A DNA stretch of 64,000 bases from CAKSQL01 sp045649415 (lineage in GTDB: Bacteria > Bacillota > Clostridia > UBA1381). Below are positions 31,714 to 40,121 of this stretch, piece by piece. Positions within the stretch are counted from its first letter, which is position 1; each line of letters starts with the position of its first letter. Below the pieces are notes generated by a model. It was not told the origin of the DNA. It made no database searches and saw nothing but the letters and a program-made list of their open reading frames with translations. The DNA is taken from NCBI GenBank assembly GCA_045649415.1, contig JAZRPY010000022.1, positions 62,001 through 126,000 on the forward strand. The letters run 5' to 3'. The position numbers and the translations under genes are program-made.

Positions 31714-33735
31714 TTATAAAATGCGTTTAAATTCCTTCTCAAGCTCCTTTTTGGTCATTGAAATTGTTATTGGTCGTCCATGAGGACAGGTGTTGATTTT
31801 ATCAAGCTCAAAAACCTTTTCAACCAATGCCTCAAGCTCCTTTTCGTCTAACCTGTGGTTAGCCTTGATTGCAGCCTTGCAGGCAATTGTGTAAACTGCA
31901 TATTCTGCCTTTTTTAAAATGTTCTTTTCCTTATCACCCTGAATATTATCAATAAGCTCAATCAAAAGCTCACAAACATCCTCATAATCCACATAGGATG
32001 GTGCAGTTCTTATAATTACCGTGTCCTCTCCAAAGCTCTCGGCTTCAAACCCAAGTTCATTAAAAAATTCCTGATTTTCCTCAAACACAATTTTCTCTGT
32101 TGGAGAAATCTTGCAGGTTACGGGGATTAACAAATCCTGAGCCGACATCTTCTTTTCTTCAAGCTCTTTTTTCAATTCCTCATATTTAATTCTCTCATGT
32201 GCAGCATGCTGGTCAATAAAGAGCATTTCGTTGTCCTTTTCAACAATAACATAGGTTAAAAAAATTTGCCCTACCACCTTAAAATCAGGGATTATCTTAG
32301 CATCCTCATTATCTGATTTTACTATAGCCTCTTCCTTCTTTTGAGCCTCCATTTTTAAGTATGCATCTCTAAATGGAGTTTTACTCTCAGGCATTTTAAA
32401 GCCTGTTGTTTCAGGGATTTTTTCCTTCAATGGAACAAGACCTGTTCCGCCTTCAAAAACATCCTCTCTTATTATGCTTCGTACCCGTTCTTTAAAATAT
32501 TCCTTTGACCTGTCCTCCATATATGATGATTTAATTCTATCTTCATCATTTAAAGACAATTCTTTTTTCTTCTTCTCTTCCTTTTCTTCCCTTATACGCC
32601 TGTCAACCTCTTCTGCAGGAGTCCAGTCTGATTTTTCACTCCTCCATTTTATCGGATATTGGTCCTCTTTAGTTACAATATCAGCCACAAAATTTGTTGT
32701 TTTAACAGGCTTTTTAAATATCTCCATTTTGGGTATAGATTTAGTTTCATAAAGTCCATTTTCCACAGCTCTATATACTGCAGTTAAAATCTCACCTTCA
32801 TTTTCACTCGAAAATCTAACCTCTTGCTTTGTGGGATGAACATTCACATCAACAACTGATGCATCCACCTCAATATTCAAAACAAACATAGGATATTTCC
32901 CAATCATAATCTGGTTTTTATAGGCTTCCTCAACCTTTCTTGAGATCCCGATGCTTTTTATATATCTTTTGTTCACAAAAATGTTCTGGTAAACCCTGTT
33001 AGGTCTTGAGGTTTCAGCTTTTCCTATAACACCTGATATTTTTATATGTCCCTGAGTGTAGTTCACAGGTATAACACTATTGGCATAGTCCTTGCCATAA
33101 ACTGCATACACACAATTTTCAATTTTATTATCTCCAACACTATGAAAAATTTCCTTTTTACCATTTAAGTACCTGAATGAAATTTCAGGATGAGATAAAA
33201 TCAGCCTTGTCATTATATCTGTGATATATGATGCTTCTGTTGCATCTCTTTTTAAGAATTTCATTCGTGCAGGAACATTATAGAATATATCCGAAACTAT
33301 AAAGGTTGTACCATTCGGCATTCCCTCATCCTCACAGCTCTGGATTTGGGAGTCAATACACAAAATATGTGTCCCCATAGTATCCTGTTCACGCTTCGTG
33401 AATAAGTCAACATGGGCAATTGATGAAATACTCGCCAAAGCTTCACCACGAAAGCCCATAAACATAATATTATTTATATCCTCAATTTTTGATATCTTAC
33501 TTGTTGCATGGCGTTCAAAGCATAAAAGTGCATCCTCCCTTGACATACCAAAGCCATTGTCGGTCACCTGAATGTGATTTATTCCGCCTCTTTCAATTAT
33601 AACCGTGATTTGAGTAGCACCGGCATCAATGGCATTTTCCACCAGCTCCTTAACAACAGATGCAGGTCTTTCAATAACTTCACCTGCTGCAATCTGATTG
33701 GATACTTCCTTACTGAGCTTATTTATAATTCCCAT
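31714..33735 (-). CDS. mutL: DNA mismatch repair protein MutL (endonuclease type)
   Basis: Links mismatch recognition by MutS to strand incision. 673 residues. The GHKL ATPase lies at the N-terminus (ELVENAIDAGAT, VTDNGFGM, GFRGEALASI), followed by a charged linker (about 345-480, KEEKKKKELSLNDED), and a C-terminal domain with the metal-binding endonuclease motif DQHAAHERIKYEE and CPHGRPI. These motifs mark a nicking MutL, expected where MutH and Dam are absent. It is 21 nt downstream of mutS and upstream of miaA in one operon. Confidence 0.97.
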   Translation of the reverse strand: MGIINKLSKEVSNQIAAGEVIERPASVVKELVENAIDAGATQITVIIERGGINHIQVTDNGFGMSREDALLCFERHATSKISKIEDINNIMFMGFRGEALASISSIAHVDLFTKREQDTMGTHILCIDSQIQSCEDEGMPNGTTFIVSDIFYNVPARMKFLKRDATEASYITDIMTRLILSHPEISFRYLNGKKEIFHSVGDNKIENCVYAVYGKDYANSVIPVNYTQGHIKISGVIGKAETSRPNRVYQNIFVNKRYIKSIGISRKVEEAYKNQIMIGKYPMFVLNIEVDASVVDVNVHPTKQEVRFSSENEGEILTAVYRAVENGLYETKSIPKMEIFKKPVKTTNFVADIVTKEDQYPIKWRSEKSDWTPAEEVDRRIREEKEEKKKKELSLNDEDRIKSSYMEDRSKEYFKERVRSIIREDVFEGGTGLVPLKEKIPETTGFKMPESKTPFRDAYLKMEAQKKEEAIVKSDNEDAKIIPDFKVVGQIFLTYVIVEKDNEMLFIDQHAAHERIKYEELKKELEEKKMSAQDLLIPVTCKISPTEKIVFEENQEFFNELGFEAESFGEDTVIIRTAPSYVDYEDVCELLIELIDNIQGDKEKNILKKAEYAVYTIACKAAIKANHRLDEKELEALVEKVFELDKINTCPHGRPITISMTKKELEKEFKRIL

Positions 33736-33756
33736 ATATACCTTTGCTCCCTTCTT

Positions 33757-36327
33757 TTATATTTCCTTTGCCTTGTTTGTTAATTCATATAGCTTATTCA
33801 ATGCCTCAATAGGCGTATAGGTTGTGACATCAAGAGCCTTTAATTCATCAACAATGACTCTTCCAAGCTCATCTTGAAAGTCTATTTGAGTGTCATCCCT
33901 CTCAGGCTTTTCATACTTTTCTGCCACACTTCCAATTTCATCGTTTTCAATCTTTTTTAATATTTCCTTTGCTCTTTGAATAACATCTTTTGGTATTCCC
34001 GCAAGCGCTGCAACCTCTATTCCATAGCTATCGTCAGCACCACCGGGAACTATCTTTCTTAAAAATGTTATATCGTCCCCACGCTTTTTAACTGCAATGT
34101 TATAGTTTTTAACTCCCTCTAATTTATCCTCAAGCTCGGTCATCTCATGGTAGTGAGTTGCAAACAGAGTTTTTGCACCACATTTTTTCTTATTCTGCAT
34201 AAACTCTGCAACCGCCCAGGCAATTGACAGTCCATCAAAGGTGCTTGTACCTCTACCGATTTCGTCAAGGATAACAAGTGAATTTTTGGTTGCATTCTTT
34301 AAAATTGCTGCAACCTCAACCATTTCAAGCATAAAAGTACTCTGTCCGGATGCAATATCATCTGATGCACCAACACGAGTGAAAATCCTGTCGGCAGGAG
34401 TGATTTTTGCATAGCTTGCAGGTACAAAGCTACCTATCTGTGCCATTAGCGATATCAATGCAACCTGACGCATATATGTGGATTTTCCTGCCATATTAGG
34501 TCCGGTTATGATCATAAGCCTTGCATCATCAATATTAAGGCTTGTGTCATTTGGCACAAACATGGTTTTTGATAAAGTTTTTTCCACCACAGGATGCCTT
34601 CCGTCCTTTATAACCAATTGTCCGTCTGTTGCGATTTCAGGCATAGTGTAGTTATATTTTGATGCAACCTCAGCTAATGAGCATAGAGCATCTGTGTTTG
34701 CAACAATCTCAGAAACCTCTTTTAGTCTTACTATTTCTCTTTCAACACTTCCTCTTAAGCGTTCAAAAATATCAGCTTCAAGAATGTCTATTTTCTCCCC
34801 TGCTCCTAAGATGAGATTTTCAAGCTCCTTCAGTCTTGGAGTTATGTATCTTTCACCATTAACAGTGGTTTGTTTTCTTATATAATCCTCAGGAATTTTA
34901 TCCTTATATGAATTTGAAACCTCAATATAATAGCCAAAAACCTTGTTGAATTTAATTTTTAAGGTCTTAATTCCTGTTCTCTCCTTCTCATCTGCTTCCT
35001 CTTTTAAAATTAGGTTTGTTCCCTCTGTTTTAGCAAATTTCAGTTCATCAAGCTCGGTGCTATATCCACCCTTAATGAGTCCATCTTTTGCTTGGTCATC
35101 AGAAATTATATCATCAATAAGGGTATAGATATCCTGCATCATATCAAGATTTTTACCCATATTTTTAAGACTCGCTGTGCTTGTTCTCTCCAAAAGATAT
35201 TTCAGCTGAGGAAGGTTTGACAAGGATTGCTTTAACGACAATAAATCCACAGGTAAAACATTTCTTAAAGACACTCTTGTTATTATCCTTTGAATGTCAT
35301 ATATTCCTGAGAGAGTTTGCCTTAAATCATCTCTTAGGATAATGTCGTTCACAAGCTCCTCAACTGCATATAATCTTTTGTTAATTGAAACAGGGTTCAA
35401 AAGTGGCTTTTCAACCCATTTTTTCAATTGTCTTGCACCCATTGAGGTCTTTGTTTTATCAAGCACCCACAACAATGAGGATTTTTTTGTTTTATCCCTC
35501 ATAGTTTCAGTAAGCTCTAAGTTTCTTCTTGTGGCAGGGTCAAGCTCCATGAACTCGGATGCCTTATATACCTCTATTGTGTCGATATATCCCACTGCCT
35601 GTTTCTGAGTATGCTCTAAGTACATCAAAAGACCATAAACTGCCTTTTCCTCACTCAAATCCATCTTTGGCAATAGTTTGAATTGTCTTTTTATTTTGTC
35701 TTTATCTGCAAGGTCAAAAAACTCACTACCCATAAACTCGGTAAGAATTTCTCTACCCATTGGGATTACCCCTTCAAGCAAGTCCTTTTTTTCCTCATTA
35801 ACAACAATTTCGGAGGGCGTATATCTTGCAAGTTCACTCATAACATCCTCTTTTGAAAAGCCGTGAGTTACATAGACTTCACCTGTTGAAATATCAGAGA
35901 ATGCAAGTCCTGCTGAATTATCATCAAAATATACCACTGCAAGATAGTTATTGGTTTTTTCATCAAGCATATTATCCTCGGTGATAGTTCCCGAGGTTAT
36001 AATTTTAACAACTTCTCTTTTAACTATTCCCTTAGCGGACTTTGGGTCCTCAACCTGTTCACATATAGCTACCTTATAGCCCTTTGAAACAAGCTTTGCA
36101 ATATAGGAGGATGCACTATGGAAGGGCACGCCACACATTGGAGCTTTTTCCTCCAAGCCACAGCTTTTACCTGTTAATGCTATTTCAAGCTCCCTTGAAG
36201 CAATTTTTGCATCATCAAAAAACATTTCATAAAAATCGCCTAAGCGATAGAATAAAATGCAATCCGAATATTGTTCCTTTGTGATTAAGTATTGCCCCAT
36301 CATAGGAGTCATATTTTCTTTGTCCAT
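33757..36327 (-). CDS. mutS: DNA mismatch repair protein MutS
   Basis: Mismatch-binding ATPase; 856 residues from ATG 36327 (MDKENMTPMMGQYL), 8 nt from AAAGGAAG. An ATG six bases upstream is also in frame. The mismatch-reading Phe-X-Glu is in GDFYEMFFDDA (about 35), Walker A is GPNMAGKSTYMRQVALI, Walker B DEIGRGTSTFDGLSIAWAV, and FATHYHEMTELE follows. First gene of mutS-mutL-miaA; a hairpin with a T-rich flank separates it from ylbF. Confidence 0.97.
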   Translation of the reverse strand: MDKENMTPMMGQYLITKEQYSDCILFYRLGDFYEMFFDDAKIASRELEIALTGKSCGLEEKAPMCGVPFHSASSYIAKLVSKGYKVAICEQVEDPKSAKGIVKREVVKIITSGTITEDNMLDEKTNNYLAVVYFDDNSAGLAFSDISTGEVYVTHGFSKEDVMSELARYTPSEIVVNEEKKDLLEGVIPMGREILTEFMGSEFFDLADKDKIKRQFKLLPKMDLSEEKAVYGLLMYLEHTQKQAVGYIDTIEVYKASEFMELDPATRRNLELTETMRDKTKKSSLLWVLDKTKTSMGARQLKKWVEKPLLNPVSINKRLYAVEELVNDIILRDDLRQTLSGIYDIQRIITRVSLRNVLPVDLLSLKQSLSNLPQLKYLLERTSTASLKNMGKNLDMMQDIYTLIDDIISDDQAKDGLIKGGYSTELDELKFAKTEGTNLILKEEADEKERTGIKTLKIKFNKVFGYYIEVSNSYKDKIPEDYIRKQTTVNGERYITPRLKELENLILGAGEKIDILEADIFERLRGSVEREIVRLKEVSEIVANTDALCSLAEVASKYNYTMPEIATDGQLVIKDGRHPVVEKTLSKTMFVPNDTSLNIDDARLMIITGPNMAGKSTYMRQVALISLMAQIGSFVPASYAKITPADRIFTRVGASDDIASGQSTFMLEMVEVAAILKNATKNSLVILDEIGRGTSTFDGLSIAWAVAEFMQNKKKCGAKTLFATHYHEMTELEDKLEGVKNYNIAVKKRGDDITFLRKIVPGGADDSYGIEVAALAGIPKDVIQRAKEILKKIENDEIGSVAEKYEKPERDDTQIDFQDELGRVIVDELKALDVTTYTPIEALNKLYELTNKAKEI

Positions 36328-36360
36328 ACCCATCTTCCTTTTACCATTAAAATTAAAACT

Positions 36361-36391
36361 CAGGTGATTGCATCAAAAATACAATCACCTG
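36361..36391 (-). terminator. Hairpin between ylbF and mutS
   Basis: CAGGTGATTG / CAATCACCTG inverted repeat. On the minus strand it is followed by AGTTTTAATTTT, so it is probably a partial terminator ending the dprA-to-ylbF operon. Confidence 0.6.
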
Positions 36392-36400
36392 TTAAATCCA

Positions 36401-36781
36401 TTAGTGACATCCACCACAAGTGCTGCAATTGTGAGTGCAGCCGTTAGGGTCCTGACCTGTTATATAGAAATTTAAAATCCCGTTAATCTCATTAACCAAA
36501 GCATCAAAATTGTTCTTTGCCTCAACAAATGCTCTGATAACCTCGGATTCATTAAGCATCTTATCAAATGCTTCCTGATTTTTCTTAATGGCTTCTTCCT
36601 GAGAAATCTTTCCTTCCTGCATATCTCTGCCTAAATTCATACGATTTAAGTTGAACTCCTGCAAAAGCTTTTTGGCGTTCTCATCCTCCATTTGTGCCTT
36701 TTCGCAAGCCATTAACTCCTCCATTTGCTTTGAGGCTTTAATTTGCTTTCCTAACTCGTGTGTTTGTTCGTGAATTGTCAT
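36401..36781 (-). CDS. YlbF/YmcA family protein with C-terminal cysteine cluster
   Basis: 126 residues, all-helical YlbF/YmcA fold (about 1-105; KLLQEFNLNRMNLGRDMQEG and AFDKMLNESEVIRAFVEAKN), then a tail with CTHNCSTCGGCH. In B. subtilis YlbF, YmcA and YaaT form a complex carrying FeS clusters that supports RNA processing by RNase Y and affects competence, biofilm and sporulation; the Cys tail fits cluster binding. It follows miaB by 20 nt in the same operon. Whether it is the YlbF or YmcA counterpart cannot be decided here. Confidence 0.85.
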   Translation of the reverse strand: MTIHEQTHELGKQIKASKQMEELMACEKAQMEDENAKKLLQEFNLNRMNLGRDMQEGKISQEEAIKKNQEAFDKMLNESEVIRAFVEAKNNFDALVNEINGILNFYITGQDPNGCTHNCSTCGGCH

Positions 36782-36801
36782 TTTAATCTACATCCTTTCT
36801 T

Positions 36802-38220
36802 TTATTTAACCAATTCTCCATTCAGGCTCCATGTGTGTGCCTCTTTAATAAGCACATCTACATATTTGCCCTTCAGGGAAATATCTCCTTCAAAATTAAC
36901 TATTTTCGAGCTATCAGTTCTTCCCGATAAAATATTCTTGTTATTTTTACTTTCTCCATCCACCAAAACCTTTACAACCTTGCCCACATAAGCATCATTT
37001 TTCTTTTTTGATATCTCATTTTGGACTTCTAAAAGCCTGTCGAAGTTTTTATGAATTTCGTCGTCTGTTAAAACAAAATCAAGCTTTGCCGCGGGAGTGC
37101 CCTCTCTTTTTGAGTATATAAATGAGAAAATCTGGTCATATTCAACCTTTTTCAAAACATCTAAGGTTTCCTCAAAATCCTCATTAGTTTCTGTTGGAAA
37201 TCCAACAATGACATCTGTTGTTAAGCACAGTAGAGGGATTCTTTGTTTGACCTTATTGATTTTTTCAAGATACTCATTTTTTGTGTAGCCTCTGTTCATA
37301 TCCTTCAACACTTTATCAGAGCCTGCCTGAAATGGCAAATGTAATTGAGCACAAACCTTATCACATTCTGCCATTGCATCTATAAGCTTGTCCCCGAAAT
37401 CCTTAGGATGTGATGTCATAAATCTTATTCTTTCAACACCATCTATTTCATTAACAAGCCTTAAAAGGTCAGAAAAATCAATTTTCTCCTCCAAATCCTT
37501 GCCATAGGAGTTGACATTTTGTCCCAATAAACAAATCTCCGTCACTCCGTTTTTTACCAGCTCTTTGATTTCAGCTATGATTACTTCTTTTTTTCGGCTT
37601 CTCTCTCTGCCTCTCACATATGGAACAATGCAGTAGGTACAAAAGTTGTTACAGCCATACATAATGGATACCCAAGCCTTATTGTCATCATCCCTTAAAA
37701 TTGGAATATCCTCTGCAATTTTCCCGTCCGATGCTTCAATACTAACCACATTTTCATTTTCAACTATGGTGTTATATAAAAGCTCAGGCATTTTATAAAG
37801 TGAATGAGTACCAAAAATAAGATTGACATGAGGATATACCTTTTTGATTTTTCGGGTTATATGCTCTTGTTGTACCATACATCCACACAAAGCAATAATC
37901 ATTTCAGGACGCTTTTGTTTTAAATGCTTTAAAATTCCAAGCCTTCCAAAAACCTTCTGCTCTGCATTTTCTCTCACCGCACAGGTGTTATATATAACCA
38001 AATCTGCAATTTCCTCATTATCTGTGAATAAATATCCTGCCTCACTAAGCATTCCTCTTATTCTTTCGGTGTCATTCTCATTTTGCTGACATCCGTAGGT
38101 CTGGGTTACTGCCAAAGGCTTTCTACCCATTCTCTTTTCAAAGCTATAGGAGTATTCCCTTAATTTATTTATATACTCCAATTGCTCCTTCATTTCTATT
38201 TCATTAACAAATTCTGCCAT
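36802..38220 (-). CDS. miaB: tRNA-2-methylthio-N6-dimethylallyladenosine synthase
   Basis: Radical SAM methylthiotransferase that completes ms2i6A37 after MiaA. 472 residues. An N-terminal UPF0004 domain carries cysteines in TYGCQQNENDTERI, YNTCAVRENAEQ and ALCGCMVQQ (auxiliary cluster); the radical SAM motif is YGCNNFCTYCIVPYVRGRER; a C-terminal TRAM domain (VGKVVKVLVDGESKN to WSLNGE) binds tRNA. It is mid-operon between a thioredoxin-like gene and ylbF. Confidence 0.96.
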   Translation of the reverse strand: MAEFVNEIEMKEQLEYINKLREYSYSFEKRMGRKPLAVTQTYGCQQNENDTERIRGMLSEAGYLFTDNEEIADLVIYNTCAVRENAEQKVFGRLGILKHLKQKRPEMIIALCGCMVQQEHITRKIKKVYPHVNLIFGTHSLYKMPELLYNTIVENENVVSIEASDGKIAEDIPILRDDDNKAWVSIMYGCNNFCTYCIVPYVRGRERSRKKEVIIAEIKELVKNGVTEICLLGQNVNSYGKDLEEKIDFSDLLRLVNEIDGVERIRFMTSHPKDFGDKLIDAMAECDKVCAQLHLPFQAGSDKVLKDMNRGYTKNEYLEKINKVKQRIPLLCLTTDVIVGFPTETNEDFEETLDVLKKVEYDQIFSFIYSKREGTPAAKLDFVLTDDEIHKNFDRLLEVQNEISKKKNDAYVGKVVKVLVDGESKNNKNILSGRTDSSKIVNFEGDISLKGKYVDVLIKEAHTWSLNGELVK

Positions 38221-38243
38221 TTATCTAATCCTTCAACAAAATA

Positions 38244-38774
38244 TTATTTCATTGCCTTTTTAATTTCTGCCTTTAAAGTTTCTTCATCTGTGGTCTTGAA
38301 TGAAATTCCTGTTATTCCTTCTTCATTATCCATAATCAAAGCAGGAGTCTGGTTATTAACAAAAGAGAAATTCTCAAGAATTTTCGGGTCTTTAGAAATG
38401 TTCTTTAAGTCAAACTCAACCTTGCCCTCATATTCCTTTTTAAGCTTTTCAAATACCTTTATTGCAGAATCGTAGTCCTCATCACTCTCATTCACAAAAT
38501 AGATAAACATAGGCAATCTTTCTGTTTTATCATGTGTATTCTGGGTATTTGTTTCTGTTTTTTTGTCAACAGTCTCTTCCTTTTCTTCAGGTTGTGAAGT
38601 AACAGGTTCTTCAGTTTCTGAAACAACAGGCTCTTCAGTTTCTAAAACAACCTCTTCGGGATGTTTCTCTGCCACATACTTTTTGTAGTTATCAATGCTA
38701 ACCCATGTGCCTGCCACTGTTACTGCCACCAAAATCACAATAGCAATCACTAAAAAGACATTCTGCTTCTTCAT
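38244..38774 (-). CDS. Membrane-anchored thioredoxin-fold-like protein lacking CXXC
   Basis: 176 residues from ATG 38774 (MKKQNVFLVIAIVILVAVTV). One N-terminal membrane anchor (about 5-27), a Glu/Pro/Thr-rich linker with two copies of SETEEPV (about 45-85), then about 88 residues that look like a thioredoxin fold (PMFIYFVNESDEDYDSAI, VEFDLKNISKDPKILENF, NNQTPALIMDN). The position of the active-site CXXC holds NESDED, and there is no cysteine in the protein, so redox catalysis is excluded. It may be an extracytoplasmic binding or chaperone domain. It lies between trmFO and miaB, an unexplained placement. Confidence 0.65.
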   Translation of the reverse strand: MKKQNVFLVIAIVILVAVTVAGTWVSIDNYKKYVAEKHPEEVVLETEEPVVSETEEPVTSQPEEKEETVDKKTETNTQNTHDKTERLPMFIYFVNESDEDYDSAIKVFEKLKKEYEGKVEFDLKNISKDPKILENFSFVNNQTPALIMDNEEGITGISFKTTDEETLKAEIKKAMK

Positions 38775-38792
38775 AAAATCATACACTCCTTT

Positions 38793-40097
38793 TTATATAT
38801 CCTTTGTATCTTCCCTTATAATATTTAACGCTCTTTCGGAAATCAATCTGTATCGGTCAGTTTTCTTTCCTTTGACTCTATAACTAAGACCTTCTATAAT
38901 ACCAAAATTTATATTCATTGGCTGAAGGTTAGCTTCTGCCTGACCTGTTATATATAATGGTAATGCACCAATTGCAGTTTTCTTGTCAGGCTCAAAGAAT
39001 TTCTCACCTCGAACAAGCTTTGCCATATTAAGTCCTGCGAGTATCCCTGAGGATGCCGACTCAACATAGCCCTCAACTCCTGTTATCTGTCCTGCAAAGA
39101 AAACTTTTTCATACTTTTTCATTTGATAGTATTTATTTAAAATTTTAGGTGCCTGAAGATATGTGTTTCTGTGCATAACCCCATATCTCACAAATTCGGC
39201 ATTTTCAAGACCTGTAATCATTGAAAATACTCTCTTTTGCTCACCCCATTTTAAATTGGTCTGGAAGCCTACAAGATTATAAAGAGTATCCTCCATATTA
39301 TCTCTTCTCAATTGTACAACTGCATACTGGTCGTCCTTACCTGTTTTGGGATTTATTAACCCAACAGGCTTTAACGGACCAAATAAAAGGGTTTTATCTC
39401 CTCTTTTTGCCATAACCTCAACAGGCATACATCCTTCAAATACGGTCTGGTTTTCAAACTCCTTCAAGGGTGTTACCTCTGCATTTATAAGCTCCTTATA
39501 AAAAGCATTATACTCCTCCTCTGTCATAGGACAGTTAATATAATCAGGAGTACCTCTTTGATATCTTGCTCCAAAGAAAACCTTGTCCATATCAATGCTT
39601 TCCTTTGTAATAACAGGTGCTGCTGCATCATAAAAGTACATACTCTCCTCACCTGTGAGTTTTATAAGCTCCTTTGATAAGCTATCCGAGGTCAATGGTC
39701 CCGTAGCAATAATTGTGTACTCATCAGTATCAATTTTATCAACCTCCTCAGTTACCACCTCAATCAACGGTTCTTCTTTGATTTTATCTGTGATAAACTG
39801 AGAAAATATGTCCCTGTCAACTGCCAAAGCTCCCCCTGCGGGCACCTTTGATACATCTGCAGCCATCATCATCAGGGAATCAAAATATCGCATTTCCTCC
39901 TTTAAAAGTCCACAGGCATTTTCAAGCCTGTCTGCCTTTAAAGAATTTGAGCAAACCAACTCAGCAAAGTTCTCACTATGATGTGCAGGTGAAAACTTCA
40001 ATGGCTTCATTTCATAAAGCTTCACAGGAATACCACGCTTTGCCAACTGCCATGCAGCCTCACAGCCTGCAAGTCCTGCTCCGATTACCTTTACCAT
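38793..40097 (-). CDS. trmFO: Folate-dependent tRNA (uracil-5-)-methyltransferase TrmFO
   Basis: FAD enzyme forming m5U54 in tRNA with methylenetetrahydrofolate, typical of Firmicutes. 434 residues from ATG 40097 (MVKVIGAGLAGCEAAWQLA), 8 nt from AAAGGGG. The Rossmann FAD motif is GAGLAGCEAAWQLAKRG; further conserved parts are LVCSNSLKADRLENACGLLK, PAGGALAVDRDIFS, and the C-terminal FFAGQITGVEGYVESASSGI. It starts 24 nt after topA, the usual topA-trmFO pairing. Confidence 0.95.
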   Translation of the reverse strand: MVKVIGAGLAGCEAAWQLAKRGIPVKLYEMKPLKFSPAHHSENFAELVCSNSLKADRLENACGLLKEEMRYFDSLMMMAADVSKVPAGGALAVDRDIFSQFITDKIKEEPLIEVVTEEVDKIDTDEYTIIATGPLTSDSLSKELIKLTGEESMYFYDAAAPVITKESIDMDKVFFGARYQRGTPDYINCPMTEEEYNAFYKELINAEVTPLKEFENQTVFEGCMPVEVMAKRGDKTLLFGPLKPVGLINPKTGKDDQYAVVQLRRDNMEDTLYNLVGFQTNLKWGEQKRVFSMITGLENAEFVRYGVMHRNTYLQAPKILNKYYQMKKYEKVFFAGQITGVEGYVESASSGILAGLNMAKLVRGEKFFEPDKKTAIGALPLYITGQAEANLQPMNINFGIIEGLSYRVKGKKTDRYRLISERALNIIREDTKDI

Positions 40098-40121
40098 AAA
40101 ATATCCCCTTTTAGCCAATCC

